From the NCBI GenBank assembly GCA_000231825.2, contig JH720294.1:1391419-1455418 (forward strand): a stretch of 64,000 nucleotides of DNA, in the 5' to 3' direction. Below, piece by piece: positions 49,860 through 61,572 of the stretch. Each line of letters opens with the position of its first letter. Within the stretch, counting starts at the first letter, position 1. A model generated the notes under the pieces. That model worked only from the letters and a program-made list of their open reading frames with translations. It had not been told where the DNA came from and made no database searches. A program made the position numbers and the translations under genes. The stretch is from Tetrahymena elliotti 4EA. Taxonomy: Eukaryota; Ciliophora; Oligohymenophorea; Hymenostomatida; Tetrahymenidae.

Positions 49860-52800
49860 ATGAAAATGTCTGAAATTAAAAACCTCAACATAAATATAAC
49901 ACAAAGTTAAAATGATAAGGCATAGTATAGAATTATTTAATTACTCAAGAATCAGCTTGATTGCTTGCTTATCAGTGACTCAGAAGCTGATAAATCTGCT
50001 TGCTCTATGAATGTTTAGGTAGGTAATTTAGAAGATCCTATTGAGTATTAGGGTTTAGCTCATTTTTGTGAGCACATGCTATTCCTAGGAACTGAAAAAT
50101 ATCCTGTGGAAACTGAATATAAATCATACTTAAATAAGCATGCTGGTACATAGAATGCTTCTACTGGTCCTTTAAATACAATTTATCACTTTTCTTGTGC
50201 TAATGGAGAAGCATATGAAGGAGCTTTAGATAGATTTTCATAGTTTTTTACTGCTCCTCTTTTCACAGAATCCTGTACCTAAAGAGAAATGAATGCAATT
50301 GAGAATGAAAATAAAAAGAACTTTAATTCAGATTCCCGCCGTATCTATCAAATCCACAGACATACTTGCAAGAAAGGAAATGTTTACAATAAATTTGGTA
50401 CAGGAAATCTTGAAACTTTAAATAAGCCTAATGTTCGCCAAAATTTAATAGAATTTCACAAGAAGTATTACTCTTCAAACTAAATGAAGTTAGTTCTTTA
50501 TTCAAATGAAGCAATTCAAAAGTTAGAAGAATTAGCTGCCAAATATTTTGAAAATATTCCAAATTCAAACAACCAAGAACTGACATATAAAGATATGCCA
50601 TTTGGCAAAGAAGAACTAGGAAAATACATAAAGGTATTTATTTTATTTAAATTTAATAAATAAGTCTTGCTTGTTAATAAGATATACCTTTTTAAAAACA
50701 TTTGAAAAAAAACCTATTGGAATACAAATTATTGCATCAGAAAAAAAAATTTGTTCTACTGAATCAACAATCACTTTAGATTTATTATGGAATCTTCAAA
50801 AAATTCATATTTAATATGTTATCTATTATTTCTCCAAATCAATTAAAAAATTTAAGCACATAAGACTTTAAAATTTTTTTACATTTTAATCATGTAAAAT
50901 ATTCAAAAAAATTTGTACTGATTTTAGATTAACAAGAATTTCTTTTTATAAGTTCAAGCTCATATTTAACTGACAAATTAAATTCATTATCTTTTTGAAA
51001 ATTAAAACATTTTTAATTGGACTTATTATTTAAATTAGATGGTTCCTGTTTCAGAAAGTCACAACCTTTAACTGGGTTGGTTAGTGGATTACCATTCTAA
51101 GGGTTATAAATCAAAATCTTTGGAATATTTATCTCATTTGCTAGGACACGAAGGAAAAAATTCTCTGCTTTCTATTTTGATAGATGAAAATTTAGCTTAT
51201 GAGTTAAGTAGTGGAGTTAGTGATTATATGAAGTTGTTTTCTGAGTTATATGTGAATATAACTTTAACTAATCATGGATAAAATAATATAGATAAAGTTA
51301 TAAATATTGTTGCTAAGTACATTTAAATTATAAAGACTACCCCTGTTTAAAAATGGGTTTGGGATGAAATTAAATAGGTGAAATAGTTCTCATTTTAATT
51401 TAAAGAGAGATAAAATCCTGTCACTTAGGCTGTTTTGTTAAGTCGTAAAATGGGAGAATATCCTTACGAAGATATTTTAAGCAGTGCTTACATAATGGAA
51501 GAATATAATGAAGAAGAAATTAAGAAATATTTATCACAAATGACTGTTGAAAATTTAAGAATTTGTAATTTATCAAAAACACTTCAAAATGTAATGAATT
51601 TATTTTTTCTTTTCTTTTTTTAAATAAATAAAAATTAATAAATTATTTAGGAGTGTCCATTGATTGAACCTGTCTATGGAACATCATATAATATTGAAGA
51701 TATCAATGAATAATTTAGATAAATTTTTGATAATCCCTCAATAGATTTCAAGAAATCTCATAAAGTGCTTGGATATCCGGAAAAGAATCCTTTCCTTCCT
51801 AAATAGTTAGTTCAATTACCAACTGAGGAATAGTATTTAGTAGAGCCTAAAGTAATTCTTGAAAATGATAAAACAAAGGTTTGGTTTAAATAAGACAATA
51901 AATTTAAGACTCCAAAAGGAGAAATTAAATTACAAATTTATTGGAAAGAAGATAAAGAAGCTCTGAATAGTGTTTAAACATAAATTCTGTAAAGTATTTA
52001 TATTCAATTATTTAAAGACAGAATAAGAGAAATGTAATACTTAGCATCATAGGCTAATATTATAGATACAAGAATAGCTTCAAAGGTATACTATAAGTAT
52101 AATGTGAATGGTTTCAGTGATTCTATTCCTGTATATACTCGTCATTTCTTTTAAATGTTGTTAGATTTCCATGAAAATCCTCCCTATGCTAACCCTGAAG
52201 AGAAATCCAATTTTGAAGAGAAATTCAAAATGTTTTTGTAAAAGAAAGAAACTTCATTGAAAAATTACACAAAACAAGCACCTTATCAGACTATTAGTAA
52301 TCATTTAGACTCATTGTTAGACTATAACTCTCTCAGTATAGATGATTAGCTTGATCTTATCTAATAAACTCCTCTAGATAAAATGATTCATCTTTACAAG
52401 TATTATCATGAACATAATTTTGATTCTATTAGATTCGAATGGTCTTTTATTGGTAATTTTGATAAGTAAGAATCTATTTCTCTTGTTGAAGATGTTGAAA
52501 AGCTATTTTTTGAAAAATAAAATTCATTAAAAAAGAATAGAACAATTCTTCCTAAAGATGAAATATTCTATGGAAGAACTGTGTAAATTGAAAAAGACTA
52601 ACCAGTCATCTATGAAAAAATTTTAACAGAAGACTAAATAAATTCTGCCTGTTTCATTAATTTTCAATACTATGATGAAAGTCTTGAATAAAGAAGTGAA
52701 GAAGCAAAAAAAACACTATTTAAATTAACAAATAAGTTAAGAGTTCTTCATAATATATTGAAGCAGCCTGCATTCTCTCAATTAAGAACAAAAGAATAGC

Positions 52801-53324
52801 TTGGTTATATAGTATAAGCAGATATTAAAGCATATCACAAAATATAAAGTTTCTCATTTTTAGTTCAATCAAGCACCAAATCTCCTGAATACTTATCAAG
52901 CAGAATGTAAGCCTTCTTACAATCTACAAAGTAAACTATGGAAGACTTGTCAGATGAAGATTTCAATAAGTTTATTGAATCTTAACGCACTAAATATAAA
53001 CATAAATTCTTAAATATTTATGAAGAAGCAAAATATCTTAATGACATAATATATGGATAGTTAGAATATTTTGACATTCTAGAGAGATTGATAGCTGATT
53101 TAGATACTATCTAAAAATAAGATATAGTAGATTTATTCAATCACATCTTCTTCAATGAAAAAAGATTACTTGAAATACATTTAGTATCTCCTAATCACAA
53201 AGAAGAATAAACTACATTACTTGATGAGAGAAAAAAATAAGATACCAACTTAACCGTTATAAACTCCTACTATTATACTCAAAAGCTCTTAAAGCTGTTT
53301 CCCTCTTTCACTTACTATAAATGA
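49860..53324 (+). CDS. M16 zinc metallopeptidase, insulin-degrading-enzyme type
   Basis: Three exons (49860-50633, 51039-51590, 51651-53324) encode 999 residues, close to the 1019 of human IDE; phases agree. The inverted zinc site [15 protein letters not shown] (HxxEH) is intact, followed at the expected distance by the third ligand region [13 protein letters not shown]. Other family blocks are present: [74 protein letters not shown], and in the C-terminal half QLRTKEQLGYIV with FLVQSS. IDE-type enzymes enclose and cut short peptides (insulin, amyloid beta, presequence peptides in relatives). There is no clear signal peptide, so it is probably cytosolic. A substitution-rich N-terminus is normal. 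The first intron is long (405 nt). Confidence 0.93.
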
Positions 53325-53602
53325 AAAACAATTATTATCTAAATTTATTGTTTATTAATTATTTTTGTTAGTGTATCATTTCTTTTGTGTGGTCATTTTT
53401 AAACATAATTTTTTCAAAAATAAAGATTTTTTATAAAATTATTTGAAATAATTTAATTTTAGTTGATTTGTCTAACAAATATGACTAGATAGTTTAGAGA
53501 CATTTAAATTACTAAAACCAATCTGTATACATTGATTATTAATTATGCAGTACCTAATTAAAAAACAAATACATTTTTGAGTTAAAACAATTATTTACCT
53601 GA
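53325..53602. other. short intergenic stretch
   Basis: A+T-rich sequence after the M16 stop codon. No supported feature. Confidence 0.5.
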
Positions 53603-54061
53603 AATGCACTTAATTGTTAAGCTTTTAATCTTAAATTATTATTTTTCGATGAGAAAATTATGTAGATTCCTAAATTTCAAGAAAATTTATTTATTGTAAA
53701 GAGTGAGACTATCATCAACCTTTTAAGCGCTTAATCCAAATTCATTTATAAACAAACTAGCTTACTTAATGAGAACAAGTTAAGAATTATAAAAGAATTT
53801 TTAAGATTATAATCAGATAAAAAATAAAGAATGGCTCATAACTCATAATAATTCATATTCATTTGTAAAAGAACCTCTACCTATGTGAATGCTTTCAGTT
53901 TATTTTTGAAAAAATTTTGGCACAAATAAATAAAAGAATTTTAAAAATTATTTCATAATTTTTTTATATTTTTGAATCAAAATATTTATTGTATCATTAT
54001 GAAATATCTATGTTTCATTTAATAGGGACAAACCTTCAAAGAGTTCTTTTAATTTGCATGA
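53603..54061 (+). other. open frame of 153 codons, uncertain
   Basis: Under the ciliate code this frame is open from a TGA at 53600 to a TGA at 54059-54061 and includes plausible protein-like text (FFDEKIMQIPKFQENLFIV, KSETIINLLSAQSKFIY). A second frame (53481-53890) is also open over most of the same bases. Neither resembles a family I know and neither shows clear splice sites. It sits directly upstream of the first broken member of the tandem family and may be decayed coding DNA. Low support. Confidence 0.25.
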
Positions 54062-54074
54062 TTTTCTTAGTTCC

Positions 54075-55175
54075 TCAAGCTTTTGATATTCTTAATGATT
54101 ATGTCTTTAACAATTGGCCTCCAGTTGAAGACGCTAAATTACTAAATGAGATATAATCTTCTCTAATAGAAGATACTTTGACAATAAATCTATGAGATAA
54201 ATTATTCAAAACATTAATAACACAGATTACCAATCAATAGTAGAACCTATAAAAAATGATTATTCAAACAATAGACCTTAAAAATGAGTACAAAAAATAG
54301 CTTCTTCAATGATACAACAATGCAACAGAAAAGCAAAAGCTTAAAAAGATAACAAGATTCTAATAATACAACTTTGAAAAGTAATTTGATAATTTAAAAA
54401 GACTTTAATTTCACAAATTTATAATCAAAAAGATTAAAATACATCATCTTTAAGAGAATCATTACAAAATTACAAAATCTCAAAAATTAATTAAGATGGA
54501 ATTGATATCGCATAAAAATCTATTTTCTATTAAGTTAAAAAATTTTGTGATAAAATTTAAGTAACAAAAAATATTGAAATAGCAATACTATTTTAAATAA
54601 GAGTAATTACGAAATGAGCAAAAGATGTAACTAAACAAAATTTTTGGAAAATAAGCACTTTACCATTAATTTTAATCAGCGTAGATACAAATTTTAGAAA
54701 ATAAAAATGATCAAAAAATCAGCATCAGAAAAATTAAAATATCTCTGGTCAAGTTTACTTTAATTATCAATTGAATAACCAAAATAAATATACATTCAGA
54801 TTTAAATTTAATGATGGAGCAGGAAATTATTTGATAATTGGTTTAATTGAAGAAGGCAATTTAATCACTGATCTTTTAAAAACCAACCAAGGAAAAATGT
54901 TCTAAAATAACACTAGTCTACTTTATGGAGGATAAGTAGTAAAAGGGAATTACTTTTATTAAATAGAAAAAGATTTTATTCTAGAAATGAGAGTAGATAT
55001 ATAAAATAAATAGATTTTTACTTAGATTATCCTAATTATCAAAATATTAATTAATTGTTTCCAAATAAAGAATTAAATCAAAACTATAATTATTTTTAAA
55101 CAATTTTTCTTTATGAATTAGACAAATATGAAACCTGCATTGATTTAATTTTCTTTGAAGAAATATTCAATGAAA
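54075..55175 (+). pseudogene. B-box-like/coiled-coil/beta-domain family, copy A (broken)
   Basis: Homologous to the intact copies at 56005 and 59288. It lacks the N-terminal Cys/His region and begins at the segment matching VFNNWPPVEDAKLLNEIQ. A TGA interrupts it early (54195, after LTINL), and another break lies in the coiled-coil part. The C-terminal domain is then recognisable (SGQVYFNYQLNNQNKYTF, RFKFNDGAGNYLIIGLIE, then YGGQVVKGNYFYQIEKDF) until a one-base indel near 55015 shifts the frame before the LDYPNY block. The last block reads ETCIDLIFFEE. Seen directly by comparison with the intact copies. Confidence 0.75.
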
Positions 55176-56004
55176 ACATCCATCTTGAATAAAAAATTTA
55201 AGCAAATAAACAGGAAAAATTACTAAAATTTTTAAATTAAAATGCTAGCCAAAAATCTTTTAAACCAAAAAAATATTAATTTTAATATTCTAAAAATCAA
55301 ATAAATAATTTATTAATAAACCTATTATAAATATGAATATTATATATCTCCTAAGAGTATAAAATAGATAGGAATCTAGATACTAATTCTATAATATTTA
55401 TTGTAAAATTCTAAATAATTAATGGTAGATTTTTTTTGAAATTATGTATCTCTTAATTTTCTACTAATTTGGTTGATTATTTGGGTAAGCGTTTTAAATT
55501 ATTTAATAATTGAGTATTTTTTTTAATTTTTTACCATTTTTAACTGAGAATTTTTGATTTTATTTTACTAAATTGGAGAAAAATCCATTTTTACTTAGCA
55601 TAAAATCTAATATTTTTAATAAATTAAATAAGATCATTCATTTAAATATTATTCTTATCATCAATTAGAGTTATTTGGATATTAGTAAATATTAATTACT
55701 ATTAAAACATTTTTCAATTATGCTTTAAATGTTAATTTTCATTATAAAATTTTTAAAAATAATTATGTTTAAAATTCAACTTTATTTTCTTGAAATAAAC
55801 TTGAATTTTTAGTTGAAGAATGAATAAATTTATACAAAGGATAATCTAAGATAATAAATAATTAGAATATTTATAATAAATTTATCTTTATTTTCAATCA
55901 TTAATATTATTTACAAAGTATTTTGTTTTTAGTTAATTATTAATAGTTAATATTCTATCAATAATTATCAATCAGTTTAGATAAAAAAAGAGTGCAATAT
56001 TAAA
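55176..56004. other. A+T-rich intergenic stretch
   Basis: Separates copy A and copy B of the tandem family. Nothing else is seen. Confidence 0.55.
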
Positions 56005-57252
56005 ATGGATATAAGCTAATAAAATATAGTTTACTGCAAGAAGCATTCAAAACACTTAATAAATTTTATAAATATTTCAAAAGAAAATTTAGAAGAACTT
56101 AGTTGCGAAGAATGTATGATGGAAGAAGGTCAAGTAAAAGACTATGTTTCAATTTAGACTATTCAAGTTTGCGAAGATAATCATGTATTTAGCAACTGGC
56201 CTCCAGTTTAAGATTCTTAGTTACTAAAAGAGATATAATCCACTCTAAAATTAGATAGCTTGACTATAGATCTATTAGAAGAATAATTTTAATAAATAAT
56301 TATAGAAATGACTGATAAATTGTATCAAGTAAAAAAAAAAATGATTTAATCTATAGTCAGACAAGATGAGCACAAAGAATAACTTTTGAAATGCTATAAT
56401 GAGATTTCAGGGAAGTAAAAGCTTAAAGATGTTACTAAATTCAAAAAATAAAACTTTGAAAATTAGTTTGAAGATTTAAAATCTTTTGTTTCATAAATTC
56501 ACAAATAGAGAGATTAAAATACTTCATCTTTAAAGGAATCATTATTAAAATACAAAAACTCTCTCTTATCTTTAAGTGAAATATCTTTACCAAAATAATC
56601 TATTTTAGATTAAGTAGAAATTTTTTGTCAAGATATTAATTTAATAATATAAAAATAATCAATATTGTTAGAATAATAGTAGTCACATAATGATCAAAGC
56701 ATGCACCTAAGCTAACTTTTTGGAAAAAATGCATTTTGTAATCTATTGTCATCAAACAAAATTTAAGTTTTAGAAAATAAGAGTGAAGGAAAGATCAGCA
56801 TCAAAAAATATTAAAATATCTCTGGTCAAATATATTTTAATAATCAATTGAATAAACAAAAAAACTATACATTCAGATTTAAATTTAATGACAAGGCAGG
56901 AAGTCATTTAATCATTGGTTTAATAGAAGAAAACATAACAAGCTAATGGATGGCAAACACTTACAATGGAAAAATCTTTTAAAGTAATTCTAAGTTTTAT
57001 GGAGGAAAAATAATTAAAGGAAATCATTTTAATGAAATCGAAAAAGATTTTTTATTAGAAATGAGAATAGATATACAAAATGGATAAATATAATACTTAG
57101 ATTATCCTAATTATAATAATATTAATTAATTGAATCAAGGTTAAATATTAGATTAAAACAAAAATTACTTTTTGGCTATTGAACTTTATGAATCTTTTTT
57201 CACATATGAAACATGCATAGATTTAATTTACTTTGAAGAAATTAACAAATGA
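56005..57252 (+). CDS. B-box-like zinc finger/coiled-coil/beta-domain protein, copy B
   Basis: Single exon of 416 codons (415 residues), ATG to TGA. Domain order: residues about 10-45 hold paired metal-binding-type residues (YCKKHSKHL ... LSCEECMMEE) followed by VCEDNHVFSNWPPV, which resembles a B-box. Residues about 75-240 are helical and Gln-rich, likely coiled coil (LDSLTIDLLEEQFQQ, KYKNSLLSLSEI). A C-terminal beta-rich domain from about residue 240 follows, with GKNAFCNLL, NISGQIYFNNQLNKQKNY, TFRFKFNDKAGSHLIIGL, YGGKIIKGNHF, LEMRIDIQNGQIQYLDYPNY and ETCIDLIYFEEI. The spacing of the last domain recalls SPRY domains, so the layout is like that of TRIM proteins without a RING, but this is tentative. 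Ciliates carry large families of this kind; the ligand is unknown. It shares the cluster with one intact and three broken relatives. Confidence 0.75.
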
Positions 57253-57959
57253 AAACTCTTTTTTATTTTCAGTAGTTTATATCAATTCAAATAATTCTTT
57301 TATATATTTTTTTTCACAAAGTAAAATGAGAAAAAGCTGTTTAAAAATCATATTATTTCTGAATATAAATGTATTTGTTTGACTCTTAAAAAATAATATT
57401 GTTAAAATCAAAATTAGTTTATGAATTTCAATACATAAATAAAATCCCTTATTTTATTTAAACCATTTAATATTTTTATTTTTTGGTGAATTAAAATAGT
57501 AAATAATTATGAATCTAGTTGCAAATTGATTCTTGTCAAAGTTTCAAAATTTTGTTTAAATTATCATAATATTTAGATAATAACTATATTAATGTATGTA
57601 GCCGAAAAGGCAGTACCCTAGGGTACTATATATATATAAATTATTTTCGTTGTGATTTTTTTAGTACCTCGTTTATTAAAAAATTGTATCTTACTGGTCT
57701 ATTCAAATCTATGAAATAATCTTATTCAAGATATTATTTTGATAATATGTTAGCACTATTTGATCTAGATAAAAAATTATTTATTAAGTTATTTTTCTCA
57801 AGTTCACATATTTCAAATTATTAAAATAATTAAATACAAAAATGCTATTAAACTTATTTTTCATAAAAGCTAAGCATATGTGAAATACCTTTTGATTTAA
57901 TTATTTTCTTAGCTATTATCTCCTACTTTATTTCTTCTTTTAGTTTACCTACTAATCAA
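57253..57959. other. intergenic stretch with dispersed motif
   Basis: Contains copy 3 of the palindrome motif (57597-57640). No gene is seen. Confidence 0.55.
57597..57640 (-). repeat. dispersed palindrome motif, copy 3
   Basis: TGTAGCCGAAAAGGC, then the perfect palindrome AGTACCCTAGGGTACT (57612-57627), then a (TA)n tract. This is the reverse complement of the 15838-15878 arrangement. The GCC/GGC pair is kept while the loop differs (GAAAA here, TGTTC there when read on the other strand), which fits a conserved small hairpin. Confidence 0.8.
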
Positions 57960-58594
57960 TTTATACAAAGAAAAATCTATGATGCTAATTAGAATACTTA
58001 TCTAAATTAAGATATTTACTTAATAAAAGAAAAATAATAATAGGAATTACAAAATCATAAAAATATGCAATTAAATTAACTTTTTAGAACATATGCATTT
58101 GTTAATTTGGAATAATCGTCTTAAATACAAATATTAGAAAATCAAAACTAAGGAAAGATCAGCATAAAAAAGATAAAAATATAAATGGTTAAGTATTTTT
58201 TAATTATTAATTGAATAAACAAAAAAACTATACAATTAGATTTAAATTTAATGATATGACCGGAAATTATTTCATAATTGGTTTAATTGAAGAGAATAAT
58301 TTAAATCAATAGCTTTCGAGTACTTACAAAGGAAAAATTTTAAAAAATACTTCATTTAGTTATGGAGGAAAAGTTGTTAAAGGAAATCATTTTTAAGAAA
58401 TACAAAAAGATTATATTATTGAAATGAGAATAGATATACAATACAGATAGGTATAGTACTTAGATTATTCTAATTATTAAAATAGTAATGAATTGAATCA
58501 AGATTAAATATTAGATTAAAATAAAAATTATATTGAACTTTGTGAAAATTAGAAACATGTTTTGATTTAATTTACTTTGAAGAAATCAACAAAT
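57960..58594 (+). pseudogene. B-box-like family, copy C (5'-truncated, broken)
   Basis: Only the C-terminal half of the family is present. It begins with sequence unrelated to the intact N-terminus and joins homology at about 58075 (matching QLFGKNAFCNL as QLFRTYAFVNL). A one-base deletion near 58170 shifts the frame before INGQVFFNYQLNKQKNY. The beta-domain then reads on (YGGKVVKGNHFQEIQKDY, LDYSNYQNS) until another shift near 58545 destroys the final ETCFDLIYFEEI block. No start codon for a complete protein is visible. Confidence 0.75.
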
Positions 58595-59287
58595 GAAAAT
58601 TTTATTTTAAAAAAATAATAAAATTTTAAGTTTTCCTTTTCTTAAATTATGTGATTATTTATTTAATATGATTATTGTTTTTTTAAAGTTTTATAACTCT
58701 TTCTTCTTTGGGTGGGTTACTTTGAGTCAAACTTAAATCTGATTAAGTATTTAAGATCATTTTAATTCAATAGCTAGAAATATAGACTTTGAGCTTTTCT
58801 TTTAATGTTCTTTGATTGAAGAGAAATACATATTATTTAGCTTTAAATTTTTTATAAAACTTTACATAAAATCATCAAGAATATTAACCTTTCAAAAGTT
58901 CATTTTAAGTCTTTCTCACTATTTATTTGTAATCATTTCATTGCTAATATTTGTGTTTGCATTTTTATAAGCATATAAGTGAGTTTAATTTGATGCTTAA
59001 TAGAGTATTTATAAAAAAATGTATTAATTAGATTGTTTTTATCAATTTAATTTAATAAATAAAACTTTTTTTTAACTGTACTTTTGTTTAAAGATAATTC
59101 ATTAAAACAAAAAACTAATTTACAAACTAGAATATTTAACAAAAGATATAGATCTATCTATGTTTTCAATATTTAATTTAATATGTATAATTTTTTAACT
59201 TTATTATTATTAATTCATCATCAAAAAGTTAATTAATTAATTAAGTTTAAAAGCAGGTAACTATTAATAAGTAATTAATAGATATAA
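58595..59287. other. A+T-rich intergenic stretch
   Basis: Separates copies C and D. I see no gene in it. Confidence 0.55.
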
Positions 59288-60541
59288 ATGGATATTATAG
59301 ATTAAACTATCATTTATTGCTAGAAGCATTCAAAGCATACGGTAAAGTTTATTAGCATTTAATAAGAAAGCTAATAATAGCTTAGTTGTGAAGAATGTAT
59401 GATGGAAGAAGATTAATAATTAAAGGATTTTCTTTCAATTCAAACAATTTAAAATTGCGAAATTGATTATATTTTTAGTAACTGGCCTCCAGTTAAGGAT
59501 ATTTAGTTACTAAAAGAGATATAATCTACTCTAAAAGCAGATGCTTTGACTATAAATCATCTTGAAGAATAATTCTCCTCACTAATAATTTAAATTACCA
59601 ATAAATTGCAGGAAGTGAAAAAAAAAATGTTTCAATCCATAGTCAATCAAAATGAATAGAAAGAGTAGCTTTTGAAATGCTACAATGATATTTCAGGAAA
59701 GCAAAAGCTTAAAGATTTTACTAAATTCAATAAATTAACATTTTAAAATTAGTTTGATAATATAAAGTCTTTGATTTCATAGATTAATAAAAAGAAAGAT
59801 TAAAATACTTCATTTTTAAAAGAATCATTATTAAAATACAAAAATTCGCTAATTTCTTCAAGTGTATTAACTGAACAAAAATAATCTATTTTAAATTAAG
59901 TTGAAGTTGTTTGTCAAGAAATTAGTTTGAAACTTTAAAAGCAGTAATAATTGTTGCAATAATAGTTATAATAACAATAACATCAGCAAAAGAATTAACT
60001 AAGTTAACTTTTTGGGAAATATGCATTTTGTAATTTAAGTTAATCAGATAAATTACAAATATTAGAAAATAACAATGAAGAGAAGATCACCATAAAAAAA
60101 GACTAAAATATATCTGGTCAAGTGTTTTTTAACTATCAATTAAACAAACAAAAAAGCTATACATTTAGATTTAAATTTAATGATAAACCAGGAAATTATT
60201 TAATAATTGGCTTAATAGAAGAAGGTAGTATAAATCAACAGCTTTCAAATACTTGCAAAGGAAAGATTTTTGAAAATAATCTTTAAACTTATGGAGGAAA
60301 AGTAATGTAAGGAAATTACTTTTATAAAATAGAAAAAGATTAAATAGTAGAAATGAGAATAGATATACAAAATAATTAGATTTCTTATTTAGATTATCCG
60401 AATTATCAAAATATTAACTAATTGTATCCAGAATTTTTATTAGATCCAAATAAAAATTACTTTTTGGCAATTTAACTATATGAATGGAATTCATATGCTA
60501 CATGCATAGATTTAATCTACTTTGAAGAAGTTAACAAGTGA
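59288..60541 (+). CDS. B-box-like zinc finger/coiled-coil/beta-domain protein, copy D
   Basis: Single exon of 418 codons (417 residues), ATG to TGA, colinear with copy B. N-terminal Cys/His region: IIYCQKHSKHTVKFI ... LSCEECMMEED, then NCEIDYIFSNWPPV. Gln-rich coiled coil follows and includes a Gln tract near residue 225 (KQQQLLQQQLQQQQHQQK), which copy B lacks. The C-terminal beta-domain has GKYAFCNLSQSDKLQILE, NISGQVFFNYQLNKQKSY, KPGNYLIIGLIEEGS, YGGKVMQGNYFYKIEKDQ and ATCIDLIYFEEV. Copies B and D are clearly similar along their whole length but differ at many positions, so the duplication is not recent or selection is relaxed. Function as for copy B: unknown, possibly a ligase adaptor or binding protein. 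Confidence 0.75.
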
Positions 60542-60689
60542 TCAAATATTTTATAAAAAATTAAATGATTTCTATTTATATTATGTTTGGAGTATTATTT
60601 TCCTTTTAGAAAATAAATTTTCATCTAATTTTTTTCTGATTACTTTAAATTAGATTTTTCAAAAATAAGATAGAATTAAGGTGAAGGGA

Positions 60690-61150
60690 AAAAAATAATT
60701 GTATGAAATACTTCACTTTAATTTAAAATCACCTTAACTTAGAAGAAGTATCATCTTAACTTAAAAATATTTATTTTTGAAAATTTTTAACTTAAAAATT
60801 AAGATTCTTAATTAAAAAATAATGCCAATCCACTTTAATTTTTCACCAAAAAATTTATTTAATTTTAAATAAATTATTATTTAAAGTTTTTCATTATGAA
60901 ATGAGTAACATAAAAGTAGTATTTAATCTTCTTTCTTTTATGGTTTCGATTCTTTTATAAATTAAATACTTCAAATTTTCTTACAAAATCAATTAAATAA
61001 AATTTTTCATTAATTTAAACCCTCCTAAATATCTATTAAAAATTTGATCAAAAACTCTAATTAAGTATGAATGAAAACTGTAAAACCAGAAAATTATATC
61101 AACTTAACTTAGACCTCACCTTAAATTAGAAAACTGACTGTATTTATTCT
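60690..61150 (+). repeat. dispersed element with terminal CACCTTAA motifs, copy 2
   Basis: Same order of landmarks as 6285-6850: GAAATACTTCACTTTAATTT with AAAATCACCTTAACTTAGAA, AATCCACTTTAATTTTTCACC, AGTAGTATTTAATCTTCTTT, CTTCAAATTTTCTTAC, and the closing CTCACCTTAAATTAGAAAAC TGA. It differs by small indels and is about 100 bp shorter. It has no coding frame. Confidence 0.6.
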
Positions 61151-61312
61151 TTTTAAATGTCTAAAAAAAATTCTAAATTAATAATTTTTTCATTAGATAT
61201 GATGTATGTATGGATAATATATTTTAATTTTAAAGATAATTCAATTGTAAGTATTCAATAAACATCCAAAAATAGAAGTTAATGTATAAAATTTAATATA
61301 GAAAATAGAGTA

Positions 61313-61333
61313 CCTCATGCCCACTACATGAGG
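61313..61333. repeat. perfect 7-bp inverted repeat
   Basis: CCTCATG (61313-61319), loop CCCACTA, CATGAGG (61327-61333). A G+C-rich stem in A/T surroundings, followed by ATATTTT. It could be an RNA 3' hairpin or a chance palindrome. Confidence 0.4.
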
Positions 61334-61572
61334 ATATTTTAAGTTCCAATCATTTAAATTTTTTAGACTAATTTATGTTATTAGATTACAATAAAACATG
61401 TGTTCAAAATTTTTTTTTCTTTTCTAATATTTCAATAGTGACTATTAACGTCTAAATTATTTATTTTGAGAGAATCTATCTTTTTATTAATTATTAATAG
61501 ATACTAATTAATAGTGATCAAAATAAAAGAGAATACCAAATATAAATAATTTCATAGAAAAATCATATAAAA

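Larger units (their letters stand above)
60542..61572. other. intergenic stretch with dispersed element and hairpin
   Basis: Holds copy 2 of the dispersed element (60690-61150) and a perfect short inverted repeat (61313-61333). No gene is seen. Confidence 0.6.
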
